From Gemmatimonadota bacterium (GTDB lineage Bacteria > Gemmatimonadota > Gemmatimonadetes > Longimicrobiales > Gaopeijiaceae), in the NCBI GenBank assembly GCA_030428885.1, contig JAUIEJ010000001.1:248001-312000 (forward strand): DNA of 64,000 nt. Reading direction: 5' to 3'. Each line of letters starts with the position of its first letter. Position 1 is the stretch's first letter. Under the pieces are notes generated by a model. It saw only the letters and a program-made list of their open reading frames with translations. It was not told where the DNA came from and did not search any database. The translations under genes and the position numbers were made by a program. Shown here piece after piece: positions 51,638 through 58,965 of the stretch.

Positions 51638-53685
51638 GACGCGCTCGAGACGGCGGGCAGGCCGATGCGCTCCACCACGGCGGCGAAGCGCGGGTCGGTC
51701 CGGAGGTCGGCCCAATTCGGGCTCGTGCCCAGGAAGATGACCGTGCCCAGCCGCTCGTCCACCGCCCGATTGAAACAGGCGAACACCCCGTCCAGGTCGT
51801 CCAGGCCCCAGTGGTAGAGGGCTCGGTCCATGGCCAGATTCACCCGAGGCTCGTCGGCGGCGCGGCGCTCCAGGAGGTCGCCCATGGCCCGGGCCTCGTC
51901 CGTGCGCCCCAGGCGACCGTAGGCCAGGGCCCGGTGGCCGGCGCCGGCGGCGGGGTGATCGGCCAGTCCCGGGAGCCGCTCGAACTGCTCCAGGGCGCCC
52001 TCCACATCGCCGCGGCGGAGGAGGAGCCATCCCCGGGTCTCCACCGACGACCGGAAGGCGGGATCCAGGGAGAGGATGCGGTCGAGGCGGGCGTCGGCCT
52101 CGTCCAGCCGCCCTGCGGCGTGGAGGGCCACGGCCAGCGTCTGGTTGTAGGGCAGGGACAGGGGGTCCATTCCCACCGCCGTCTCCATGTGGGCCACGGC
52201 CTCGTCGAAGCGTCCCATGGCCTTCAGGAAGAGGGAGTACAGATGGTGGACCTCGGCGGCCCCCGGCGTCAGGGCCAGCGCCTCTTCGAAGCGCTCGCGG
52301 GCCCCCTCGAAGTCCCAATCGTAGAACATCTTCACCGTGGCCAGGGCGAGATGGCTCTCACCGGCGTCGTCTTCCAGTTCCAGGGCGTGGCGTGCGTAGG
52401 CCGCGGCCCGGGGGTAGGCGTCGTCGGCGGGGAGCTGGCCCAGGCTCGCCAGGAACGTGTACGCTGTGGCGAGACCGGTGAAGGGAAGGGCGCACGTGGG
52501 GTCCATCTCGGCGGCCCGCTCCATGTACTGGATGGCCAGGCGTGCGTCTCCGGGGGTCCACTTGTTCCAGTGGAATCGCCCCCGGAGGTACTCGGTGTAC
52601 GCCTCGGTGTCGTGGGTGTGGGCCCGGACCAGGAGGGACCCGGAGGCTCCGTACGCGTGGTGGTGGACCGGGGGTTCGGGCGCCAGATGGACCTGCAACC
52701 GATCGACGATGGTGCGGGCCAGTTCGTCCTGGGTCTCGAAGATGTCGTCGAGCCCCCGGTCGTAGACCTCGGAGAAGAGATGGTATCCGCTGCGGGCGTC
52801 GATGAGCTGGGCCGCGATGCGGACGCGGCCTCCCGCACGGCGCACCGACCCCTCCAGGATCGTCTCCACGCCCAGTTGGGACGCGATCTCCCGAACGTCC
52901 TGGTTGCGCCCCTTGAAGGCAAACGACGACGTGCGGGCCGTGACCCGGAGTCCCTGGACCCGGGTGAGGGCGTTGATGATCTCCTCGCTCACGCCGTCGG
53001 AGAAGAACTCGTTCTGGGGGTCGGCGCTCATGTTCACGAAGGGGAGCACCGCCACGCTCCGAGGTTCCCGTTCCCGGGCGGGGGCCAGGGCCACCTCGTC
53101 GGGGCGGCGAAGGCCTTCGCCCGCTACGGCGTGGACCTGGAGAGGGTCCCGGACGTTCTTCAGCCGGAAGCTGCCCAGGGGAAGGGTCTCGATGTCCGGC
53201 TGGTTCTTCAGCTCGTCGTGGACCTTCCCGGAGATGAGCACGGCCCCGGGGGTGGCGAGTCCCTGGATCCGAGCCGCCACGTTGACGCCGTCCCCCACCA
53301 CGCCGTTGCGATCGAAGACCACGTCGCCGGTGTGAAGCCCGATCCGGAGGGGCACCCGGGGTTCGGTGTCCAGGTCGCGCTGGATGTCCACCGCCGCCCG
53401 GACCGCTTCGATGGCGCTGGGGAACACCGAGAGGGTGCCGTCGCCGTAGAACTGGAGCACCCGGCCGCCGTGGGCCGCGATGGCGGCCTCCAGCACGGTT
53501 CGCTGGCGGTCGCGCTGGGCCCGGGCCCGGGTCTCGTCCTCCTGCATCAGGGCAGTGTAGCCCACCATGTCGGTGAACATGATGGCCGAGAGCTGACGCA
53601 CGCTCCCCACCGGGCCCGCGGGGCCCGGAGTCGGCGCACCGTCGGACGGTGCCGCGCCATGCGGAGGGGTGTCTCGTTCGATCAT
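51634..53685 (-). CDS. Class III nucleotide cyclase with TolB-like and TPR domains
   Basis: This 683-residue protein has a class III catalytic domain (about 35-190): metal-binding Asp residues in MFTDMVGYTALMQ and FYGDGTLSVF, then LRIGLHTGDVV and GDGVNVAARIQGLATPG with the transition-state Asn/Arg. The position that is Lys in many adenylate cyclases reads Gln (LQFYGDG); I have seen this in related TPR-cyclases. A TolB-N-like segment (SVAVLPFVNMSADPQNEFFS) and about eight TPR-like repeats follow. The product nucleotide cannot be told from sequence alone. ATG 53685 is used; the frame continues from a TTG at 53709. It is the first gene of the five-gene unit. Confidence 0.87.
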   Translation of the reverse strand: MIERDTPPHGAAPSDGAPTPGPAGPVGSVRQLSAIMFTDMVGYTALMQEDETRARAQRDRQRTVLEAAIAAHGGRVLQFYGDGTLSVFPSAIEAVRAAVDIQRDLDTEPRVPLRIGLHTGDVVFDRNGVVGDGVNVAARIQGLATPGAVLISGKVHDELKNQPDIETLPLGSFRLKNVRDPLQVHAVAGEGLRRPDEVALAPAREREPRSVAVLPFVNMSADPQNEFFSDGVSEEIINALTRVQGLRVTARTSSFAFKGRNQDVREIASQLGVETILEGSVRRAGGRVRIAAQLIDARSGYHLFSEVYDRGLDDIFETQDELARTIVDRLQVHLAPEPPVHHHAYGASGSLLVRAHTHDTEAYTEYLRGRFHWNKWTPGDARLAIQYMERAAEMDPTCALPFTGLATAYTFLASLGQLPADDAYPRAAAYARHALELEDDAGESHLALATVKMFYDWDFEGARERFEEALALTPGAAEVHHLYSLFLKAMGRFDEAVAHMETAVGMDPLSLPYNQTLAVALHAAGRLDEADARLDRILSLDPAFRSSVETRGWLLLRRGDVEGALEQFERLPGLADHPAAGAGHRALAYGRLGRTDEARAMGDLLERRAADEPRVNLAMDRALYHWGLDDLDGVFACFNRAVDERLGTVIFLGTSPNWADLRTDPRFAAVVERIGLPAVSSAS

Positions 53686-53923
53686 GGATCCTGGAGGAAG
53701 AACCCTCAACCCCGTCTGCGGGATTCCGTGCCGTCGAATATAGAAGGAATCGGGCCGGTGCGATGCCGCAACACCTTGCTGCGTGCCGACGACAACGGAC
53801 CGGGAATTCGGGGGCTCCCCGGGGGCGCCGATCGCCGGTCGTGGGGCGGGGGAAAGGTGCCCGCAACGGCATGGTTGTGCGGGGAACGTGTGTTTATTAA
53901 CATTTCTTCATGGATGAGGCACG

Positions 53924-53945
53924 GGCTTTGCCCCTTCGGGGAGCC
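53924..53945 (+). other. Hairpin in the presumed 5' leader of the lasso precursor
   Basis: GGCT-TTG-CCCC then TTC then GGGG-AGCC forms an eight-pair interrupted stem just downstream of the AT-rich stretch. Confidence 0.45.
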
Positions 53946-53995
53946 GAGTCGCGGATCGTGGCTCATCGGACGTTCGCCTGCGAAGGCGCGTCCAC

Positions 53996-54012
53996 TTCGC
54001 CGCAGTGGCGAA
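53996..54012 (+). other. Second 5'-leader hairpin
   Basis: TTCGCC-GCAGT-GGCGAA, 36 nt before the precursor ribosome site. A related CGCCTGCGAAGGCG palindrome lies about 15 nt upstream. Confidence 0.45.
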
Positions 54013-54061
54013 GGCTGCGCGGACCATACTGTTCGCACGTTTCGTTTCAGGAGGTGGCGTG

Positions 54062-54214
54062 ATGTACCAGAAGCCTCGACTCGAGCGCTTCGGCACGCTC
54101 CGGGAGTTGACCCTCATCGGCCTTGGTGCCGACGGAGATGGCGGTATCATGGGTTTCGGCCGCATCATCGCGTCGGTCACCGACGGCTGCGACATCGGCT
54201 GCAACCGGTCGTGA
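54062..54214 (+). CDS. Lasso peptide precursor (A)
   Basis: This is a 50-residue peptide. The leader has the RRE-recognition pattern YxxPxLxxxG (Tyr2, Pro5, Leu7, Gly11), then Leu13 and Thr17, the usual -2 Thr. With Thr17 at -2 the core would start at Ile19 and Asp26 would be position 8, giving an eight-residue ring. A start at Gly20 would put Asp26 at 7. The core (about 31-32 residues) is long; it has Gly-rich GLGADGDGG, hydrophobic GFGRIIASV, Cys43 and Cys47 in DGCDIGC, and ends in Ser50. ATG 54062 has AGGAGG 7 nt upstream; an in-frame extension to 54005 lacks leader features. B1, B2 and C follow. Confidence 0.87.
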   Translation: MYQKPRLERFGTLRELTLIGLGADGDGGIMGFGRIIASVTDGCDIGCNRS

Positions 54215-54222
54215 GGCGTCCG

Positions 54223-54248
54223 CCGGGCGGCGCTTCGGCGCCGCCCGG
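54223..54248 (+). other. Strong UUCG hairpin after the precursor gene
   Basis: CCGGGCGGCGC-TTCG-GCGCCGCCCGG is a perfect 11-bp stem 8 nt after the precursor stop. With no T tract it is more likely an mRNA stabiliser than a terminator. Confidence 0.7.
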
Positions 54249-54263
54249 CCCCTCGCTCCTCTC

Positions 54264-54297
54264 GGGTCCGCTGGCCCCCGGGCCGCGGACCCGTTTT
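54264..54297 (+). terminator. Partial terminator/attenuator between precursor and biosynthetic genes
   Basis: GGGTCCGC and GCGGACCC enclose an inner GGCCC/GGGCC stem, followed by GTTTTCTT. Partial read-through here would give more precursor than enzyme message. Confidence 0.7.
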
Positions 54298-54339
54298 CTT
54301 GTCCGGGAAGGGTCCTTCCCGCCTGCCCCGAGGGTGCGC

Positions 54340-54609
54340 ATGCTCCCCGTTCCCCATCCGTCCGTCCTCTTCCGCCCCACCTCCGAGGGCGCGGTCCTGC
54401 TCCACGGCGACGACGAGATCTACTTCGGACTCGATCCCGTGGGCACCCGGATCTGGGAACTGCTGCCCCCCCGTTCATCGGATCTGGATGCACTGGTGGA
54501 CGGCCTCCGGGAGACGTACCCCGAGGTGGATCCAGAGACCCTCCGGGGCGACGCCCAGGAGCTGCTGGATCAGTTGCGGGAAGCCGGGCTGGTAACCGAC
54601 CCCGCCTGA
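54340..54609 (+). CDS. Lasso biosynthesis B1 protein (PqqD-like RiPP recognition element)
   Basis: This 89-residue protein is the size of a stand-alone PqqD-like RRE. Typical features are HPSVLFRPTSEGAVLLHGDD at the beta wing, LDPVGTRIWELLPP, and a C-terminal helix DAQELLDQLREAGLV. RRE proteins bind the precursor leader (Tyr2/Pro5 region here) and bring it to the B2 protease. ATG 54340 has GAGGG 5 nt upstream. B2 starts 5 nt after its stop. Confidence 0.92.
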   Translation: MLPVPHPSVLFRPTSEGAVLLHGDDEIYFGLDPVGTRIWELLPPRSSDLDALVDGLRETYPEVDPETLRGDAQELLDQLREAGLVTDPA

Positions 54610-54614
54610 GCGCC

Positions 54615-55076
54615 ATGCGTCTCATCTCGCCGGTCCGCCTCGCTCGCAAGGCCACGCGGCTGGGATGGCGGGGGGCGGTGGACATGGTGATCGCCCAGCG
54701 CGCCCTCCTCCGGGCTCGCCGGGCCGTGCGCACCCGGCCTCGGGGCGGGTTGCTTCGCCCCGCGTCGGCATCGCCCGGCTCCGGGTCCACGCCCCCGGCC
54801 GTGGTGGAGGCCCTGGAGCGCCGGGCCGTGGCCGTGCGGCGGGCGTCGGACTACGGCCTGTTCGCCCCGACCTGTCTGGTCCGGGCCCTGGCCCTGGAGG
54901 AATTCGCGCGCCGCGAAGGCGCTCCGGACGCCGTGGTGCGCGTGGGGGTGCGCCACGCCGGCGGCGTCTTCGAGGCCCACGCCTGGCTGGAACTCGGCGA
55001 CCGGGTCCTGGGCGACACCCGGGAGAACGTCGACCGCTTCACCGTGCTCGAGGACTTCTCGGGCCTGCCCGCGTGA
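54615..55076 (+). CDS. Lasso biosynthesis B2 leader peptidase (transglutaminase-like fold)
   Basis: This 153-residue protein has the catalytic Cys87 in LFAPTCLVRALALEEF, His122 in FEAHAWLELGDRVLGD, and Asp134 as the probable third member. This is the Cys-His-Asp arrangement of lasso B2 cysteine proteases, which cut the leader and release the core N-terminus for ring closure. The first 70 residues are basic and helical. It lies between B1 (5 nt) and C (7 nt) in one transcript. Confidence 0.9.
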   Translation: MRLISPVRLARKATRLGWRGAVDMVIAQRALLRARRAVRTRPRGGLLRPASASPGSGSTPPAVVEALERRAVAVRRASDYGLFAPTCLVRALALEEFARREGAPDAVVRVGVRHAGGVFEAHAWLELGDRVLGDTRENVDRFTVLEDFSGLPA

Positions 55077-55083
55077 GCTCGAA

Positions 55084-56958
55084 GTGAGCGGCCTTCTGGT
55101 GGCCGTGGGCACGGCGGCGCCCGACCCCGGGGTCGGGGCGGCATGGGACCGCACCCGAGGGTTCGGCGGCGAGGTCGCCGAGCTTCGCCCCGTGGGCGAG
55201 GCGGTGATGGGTGTGGCCCGACGGGACTGGCAGGCGGCGCCGGATCTGGCCGGGCGCTCCCTCCTGGTGGACGACGGGGAGATCGTGGTGGCGGCCGACG
55301 CCACCCTCTACGGGCACGACGCCCTGGCCGACGCCCTGAATGCCCGGGGCGAGGCGCCTCGCGGACCCGACCCGGGCCACTGGATCGCCGCGGCGTGGCG
55401 GGCCTGGGGCCCCGGCCTGGTGGACCACCTCCTGGGCGACTACGCCTTCGTGCTCCTGGAGCGGCCCACGGGACGACTCCTGGCGGCCCGGGATCCCATG
55501 GGCAACCGCCCCCTCTTCCACGCCCGCCGGGGCTCGGCGCTGGCCCTGGGGTCGTCCAGCCGCGCCCTGGCGCTGTGGCGCGGGACGCCCGGCGAACTGG
55601 ACGTGGCGACTCTGGGCGCCCAGGTGGCCGGCACCCTGTTGTCCATGGGTACGTCGACGGTCTACGCCGGCGTGGAGGCGCTCCGCCCCGGGTTCCTCCT
55701 GGAGCGGGACGGGGCGCGAGTCTCGGTGCGTCGGTTCTGGGCGCCCCCCGCCGACCCCGACCCCCGGCCCCTCCCCCTGGACGAGGCCGCCGAGGCCTTC
55801 CGCGAGGTGCTCTCCCGGGCCGTGGGCGATCGCCTGGGCCACGGCGCGACCTCGGTCTGGATGAGCGGGGGATGGGACTCCACGGCGGTCTTCGGTACCG
55901 GTCGAGCTCTGGGCGCCGACCTTCGACCCGTGTCGATCCGGTACCCCCCCGACGACCCGGGCCACGAGGATCCGTGGATCGAAGCCACGGCGGGGCGATG
56001 GGACACGCCGGTGGAGTGGATCGACAGCGGCGACATTCCCCTCCTGGACGGATTGGAGCGCCGGGCCGCCGACGCCGACGAGCCGCCGGCCCACCTGTAC
56101 GAACTGTGGAACGCCGCCCTGGCCCGGGGCAGTCGACGGGTGGGGGCCCGGATCGCCCTGGACGGATGCGGCGGCGACAATCTCTTCCAGGTCTCCGACG
56201 TGGTCCTGGCCGACGCGCTCCGAAGCGGGCGGCTCCCCACGGCCGCGCGGCTGGCACGGGCGCGCCGGTCTCTGGGGTGGCGGTACCTGGCGCGCCACGC
56301 CCTCATTCCCCTGGCTCCCCCGTCCCTCCTCCGAGCCGTGGAGCAGGCCACCGGGCGAAACGTGCCCCGGCATCACATGGAGCTGGCGCGCACTCCCTGG
56401 GTGTCGGAGGGGTTCGTGCGGCGGCACGGCCTCCGGGAGCGGGACCTGACGGTGCTCCGGGAATTGTCGGCGGGATCCCACGCCCAGGCCGAAAACATGC
56501 TCTTCGTCTCCCTCCCGGCCCTGGCGTGGGGGGGCGCCTACATGCGCGGCGTCCTCCTGCGGGAAGGAGTGGAGGCTCGCTCCCCCCTCCTGGACCGACG
56601 GGTCGTGGACTTCGCCCTCCGCCGGCCGGTGAGCGACCGGGTGGCGGCCGCCGAGACCAAGATGCTTCTGCGGAAAGCGGTGGAGGGGTGGGTGCCCGAC
56701 GAAGTCCTGGCTCCCCGGAGCCATCGCACGGGGGTCACCGCCGGGTATTCGGTCCGCCGCTTTCGGGACGAACTGCCGATCCTCCTGGAGGCCGTGGAGG
56801 CCGCGCCCCTGCGGGTGGCGGAGCTCGGGATCGTGGATGCCGTCGGGTTCGGCGAAGCCGTGGAGCGGTGGCGCTCGGGCGCCGGGGATCATCTGCGCAG
56901 CGACCTGTTCGCCACCCTCCGCGTGGAGTTCTGGTTGCGAGGGCAGGACGGCGCGTGA
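55084..56958 (+). CDS. Lasso cyclase (asparagine-synthetase homologue, C protein)
   Basis: This 624-residue protein from GTG 55084 has an N-terminal Ntn-like glutaminase fold (GDYAFVLLERPTG 118-130, AARDPMGNRPLF 135-146). Residue 2 is Ser, so the Cys2 nucleophile of true asparagine synthetases is absent, as in lasso cyclases. The ATP-pyrophosphatase domain has the P-loop SGGWDS (261-266) and DGCGGDNLFQ. It adenylates the side chain of Asp in the core and closes the macrolactam with the new N-terminus. GTG has only a weak ribosome site. Confidence 0.92.
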   Translation: MSGLLVAVGTAAPDPGVGAAWDRTRGFGGEVAELRPVGEAVMGVARRDWQAAPDLAGRSLLVDDGEIVVAADATLYGHDALADALNARGEAPRGPDPGHWIAAAWRAWGPGLVDHLLGDYAFVLLERPTGRLLAARDPMGNRPLFHARRGSALALGSSSRALALWRGTPGELDVATLGAQVAGTLLSMGTSTVYAGVEALRPGFLLERDGARVSVRRFWAPPADPDPRPLPLDEAAEAFREVLSRAVGDRLGHGATSVWMSGGWDSTAVFGTGRALGADLRPVSIRYPPDDPGHEDPWIEATAGRWDTPVEWIDSGDIPLLDGLERRAADADEPPAHLYELWNAALARGSRRVGARIALDGCGGDNLFQVSDVVLADALRSGRLPTAARLARARRSLGWRYLARHALIPLAPPSLLRAVEQATGRNVPRHHMELARTPWVSEGFVRRHGLRERDLTVLRELSAGSHAQAENMLFVSLPALAWGGAYMRGVLLREGVEARSPLLDRRVVDFALRRPVSDRVAAAETKMLLRKAVEGWVPDEVLAPRSHRTGVTAGYSVRRFRDELPILLEAVEAAPLRVAELGIVDAVGFGEAVERWRSGAGDHLRSDLFATLRVEFWLRGQDGA

Positions 56959-56986
56959 TCTTCAGATGACCGCATCCGGGAGAACG

Positions 56987-57940
56987 ATGTACCGATACGA
57001 GATCTTCGGGGGCACCTTCGCCTCGGCCGTTCCCTTTCCCGAACTCGAGGGCCGTTCGGGAGACGGGGTCCCGGAGTGGACCCTGGAACGGGTGGAGTCC
57101 CTCCCCGACGACGGGGACTGGGCGAGCTGCGGGTCGTCTCCCGTGGAGGACGGGGTGGGGTCGGTGCTGCTCCGGGCTCCCGACGGCACCCTGCGGCTCG
57201 TCTACGACGACACGGGCACGTTCGAGATCTCCTCCGACGGGAGCCGCATCCGCTGGTGCGCGCCGGCCGGCGTCGACGAGATCCGGGCCCGTAAGGACGT
57301 CCTGGGTCGAGTGTTCGCCCTGGCCTTCCACTGCCGGGGCGTTCTCACGCTGCACGGAAGCGCCGTGGAGCGGCACGGCGTGGGCCTGTGTTTCCTGGCG
57401 CCGAAGTACCACGGCAAGTCCACCACCGCGGCGGCCCTGGTGGACGCCGGAGCGACCCTCCTGGCCGACGACCTGGTGGTGGTGGAGCCCCACGAGGGGG
57501 GCTTCGTCCTCCGCCCCACCTTCTCGACGCTCCACCTGTGGCCCGACGCGGCGGAGCGGGTGGGCCGGAGGGCTGCGCCCCTGGGAGACGATCCGGAGGC
57601 GGTGAAGGTCCAGGTGGTCTACGACGACGAGGCCGCGCCCCGCCACCCCGCCGGCGTGCCCCTGGACGGCATCTACCTGCTGGTGCCCACCGAGGGCGAC
57701 GATGCGGAGGTGCGGCGCTCCCCGCTGGAGTCCACGCCCGCCGCCATGGCGGTGCTGGGGCAGCTCAAGGTGGGCGACCTCCTGGGCCCCGCCGCGGTCC
57801 TGGATCTCCTGCCCACCGCGGCGGCGCTGGCGGAGCGGGTGGGGGTGCATCGCCTGGAGGTGCCCCGGGATCTGGAGCGCCTTCCGACGCTGGTCCACCG
57901 GTTGGAGGCCTGGCACCCGCCCCGAGGGTCGCAGCGGTGA
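56987..57940 (+). CDS. HPr-kinase-like kinase of the lasso cluster
   Basis: This protein of 317 residues (324 if ATG 56966 is used; ATG 56987 has the better GGGAGA site) shows TLHGSAVERHGVGLCFL, the usual lead-in of HprK-like kinases. A P-loop LAPKYHGKSTTAAALV (137-152) and Walker-B-like LLADDLVVVE with Asp161/Asp162 follow. The first Gly of the P-loop is Ala138. In paeninodin-type clusters a kinase of this family phosphorylates the C-terminal Ser of the precursor; Ser50 of this precursor is a fitting target. The ABC ATPase GTG overlaps its stop. Confidence 0.85.
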   Translation: MYRYEIFGGTFASAVPFPELEGRSGDGVPEWTLERVESLPDDGDWASCGSSPVEDGVGSVLLRAPDGTLRLVYDDTGTFEISSDGSRIRWCAPAGVDEIRARKDVLGRVFALAFHCRGVLTLHGSAVERHGVGLCFLAPKYHGKSTTAAALVDAGATLLADDLVVVEPHEGGFVLRPTFSTLHLWPDAAERVGRRAAPLGDDPEAVKVQVVYDDEAAPRHPAGVPLDGIYLLVPTEGDDAEVRRSPLESTPAAMAVLGQLKVGDLLGPAAVLDLLPTAAALAERVGVHRLEVPRDLERLPTLVHRLEAWHPPRGSQR

Positions 57941-58965
57941 CCGTGTCCGCGGCGGCGGCCCCCGCGGTGCGGGTCGAAGGCGTCACCAAACGCTTTCCCC
58001 GGCGCCGGCCCCTCTCCGAGATCGTCCGGGCTCCCTTCGCTCGGCCGAAACAGGACGTGCTCCGGGGCGTGTCGCTGGAAGTACGGGAGGGGGAGTTCTT
58101 CGGGTTGCTGGGCCCGAACGGGGCCGGAAAGACCACGCTGTTCAAGATCCTGGCGACCCTGGTCCTGGCCGACGCCGGCGAGGTGCGGGTCGACGGCATC
58201 GATCCCGGTCGGGACCCCGACGGAGTGAAGGCCCGTCTGACCCCGGTGATCGCCGACGAACGCAGCCTCTACTGGCGCCTCACCGGCCGGGAGAACCTGC
58301 GCCTCTACGCGGCCCTGTACGGGCTCCGGGGCACGGAGCGGGACGACGCGGTGGCTCGGATGCTGGCCGCGGTGGAACTGGAGGAGGCCGCCGACCGCAT
58401 GGCCGGCACCTACTCGTCGGGAATGAAGCAGCGACTCCTCATCGCCCGCGCGCTCCTGTCCCGACCCAAGGTGCTGCTCCTGGACGAGCCCACCCGGAGC
58501 CTGGACCCGGTGGGGGCCCGGGCGTTCCGGCGGTTCCTGCGCTCGGAGCTGGTGGACCGACAGGGGTGCACCGTGCTCCTGGCGACCCACGACGCCGACG
58601 AGGCCTTCGAGCTCTGCGACCGCCTCGCCGTCCTGGATCGGGGTAGGGTGGTGGCCGAGGGCACGGCCCGGGACCTGGCGGCTCTGGTGGACGAACACCG
58701 TGTGCGCATCGTGGTGGCCGACCACCACGCCGCCGACGCCCGTCGGTTCCTCGACGGACGGGGACTGGAGGCCCGGGTGGAGGACGTGCGTCCCGAGGAG
58801 GGCTGGACGGCCCTGCGCACCTCGGTGGAGGGCGGGGCGGCGGCGGGGGCCGCGCTCCTGGCCGATCTCGTGGGGGCCGGAATCACCGTGGGGGAACTGG
58901 CCCCCGTGGCGGTGCCCCTGGCCGACATCATCGAGACCCTGACCGAGGGGGGGCGCCGTGGGTGA
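57937..58965 (+). CDS. ABC transporter ATP-binding protein (ABC-2 exporter)
   Basis: This 342-residue protein from GTG 57937 (GTGA with the kinase stop) has Walker A GPNGAGKT (59-66), a Q-loop region VIADERSLYWRLTGRENL, signature YSSGMKQRLLIARALL, Walker B VLLLDEPTRSLDPVGARA and H-loop ATHDADEAFELCDRL. A C-terminal domain of about 100 residues is as in NodI/drug-resistance ATPases. It powers export of the mature lasso peptide with the permease that follows, and gives producer immunity. This split system replaces the one-piece McjD-type exporter. Confidence 0.9.
   Translation: MTVSAAAAPAVRVEGVTKRFPRRRPLSEIVRAPFARPKQDVLRGVSLEVREGEFFGLLGPNGAGKTTLFKILATLVLADAGEVRVDGIDPGRDPDGVKARLTPVIADERSLYWRLTGRENLRLYAALYGLRGTERDDAVARMLAAVELEEAADRMAGTYSSGMKQRLLIARALLSRPKVLLLDEPTRSLDPVGARAFRRFLRSELVDRQGCTVLLATHDADEAFELCDRLAVLDRGRVVAEGTARDLAALVDEHRVRIVVADHHAADARRFLDGRGLEARVEDVRPEEGWTALRTSVEGGAAAGAALLADLVGAGITVGELAPVAVPLADIIETLTEGGRRG

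Larger units (their letters stand above)
53686..54061. other. Divergent intergenic region upstream of the cyclase and lasso operons
   Basis: This 376-nt gap must hold the promoters of two divergent units. It contains the AT-rich stretch TGTTTATTAACATTTCTTCA (53891-53910), rare in this genome and a likely promoter core for the lasso genes, and several hairpins downstream of it. I find no exact -35/-10 pair and no credible gene. Confidence 0.5.

Noticed and set aside
53649-53900. Open frame of 83 codons between cyclase and lasso precursor
   Set aside because: Mostly antisense to the cyclase start, no ribosome site, Arg-rich shadow composition.
54123-55076. Frame that fuses the B2 protein to upstream sequence
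   Set aside because: The upstream half is out of frame with precursor and B1 and is Arg/Pro-rich; the B2 family start fits ATG 54615.
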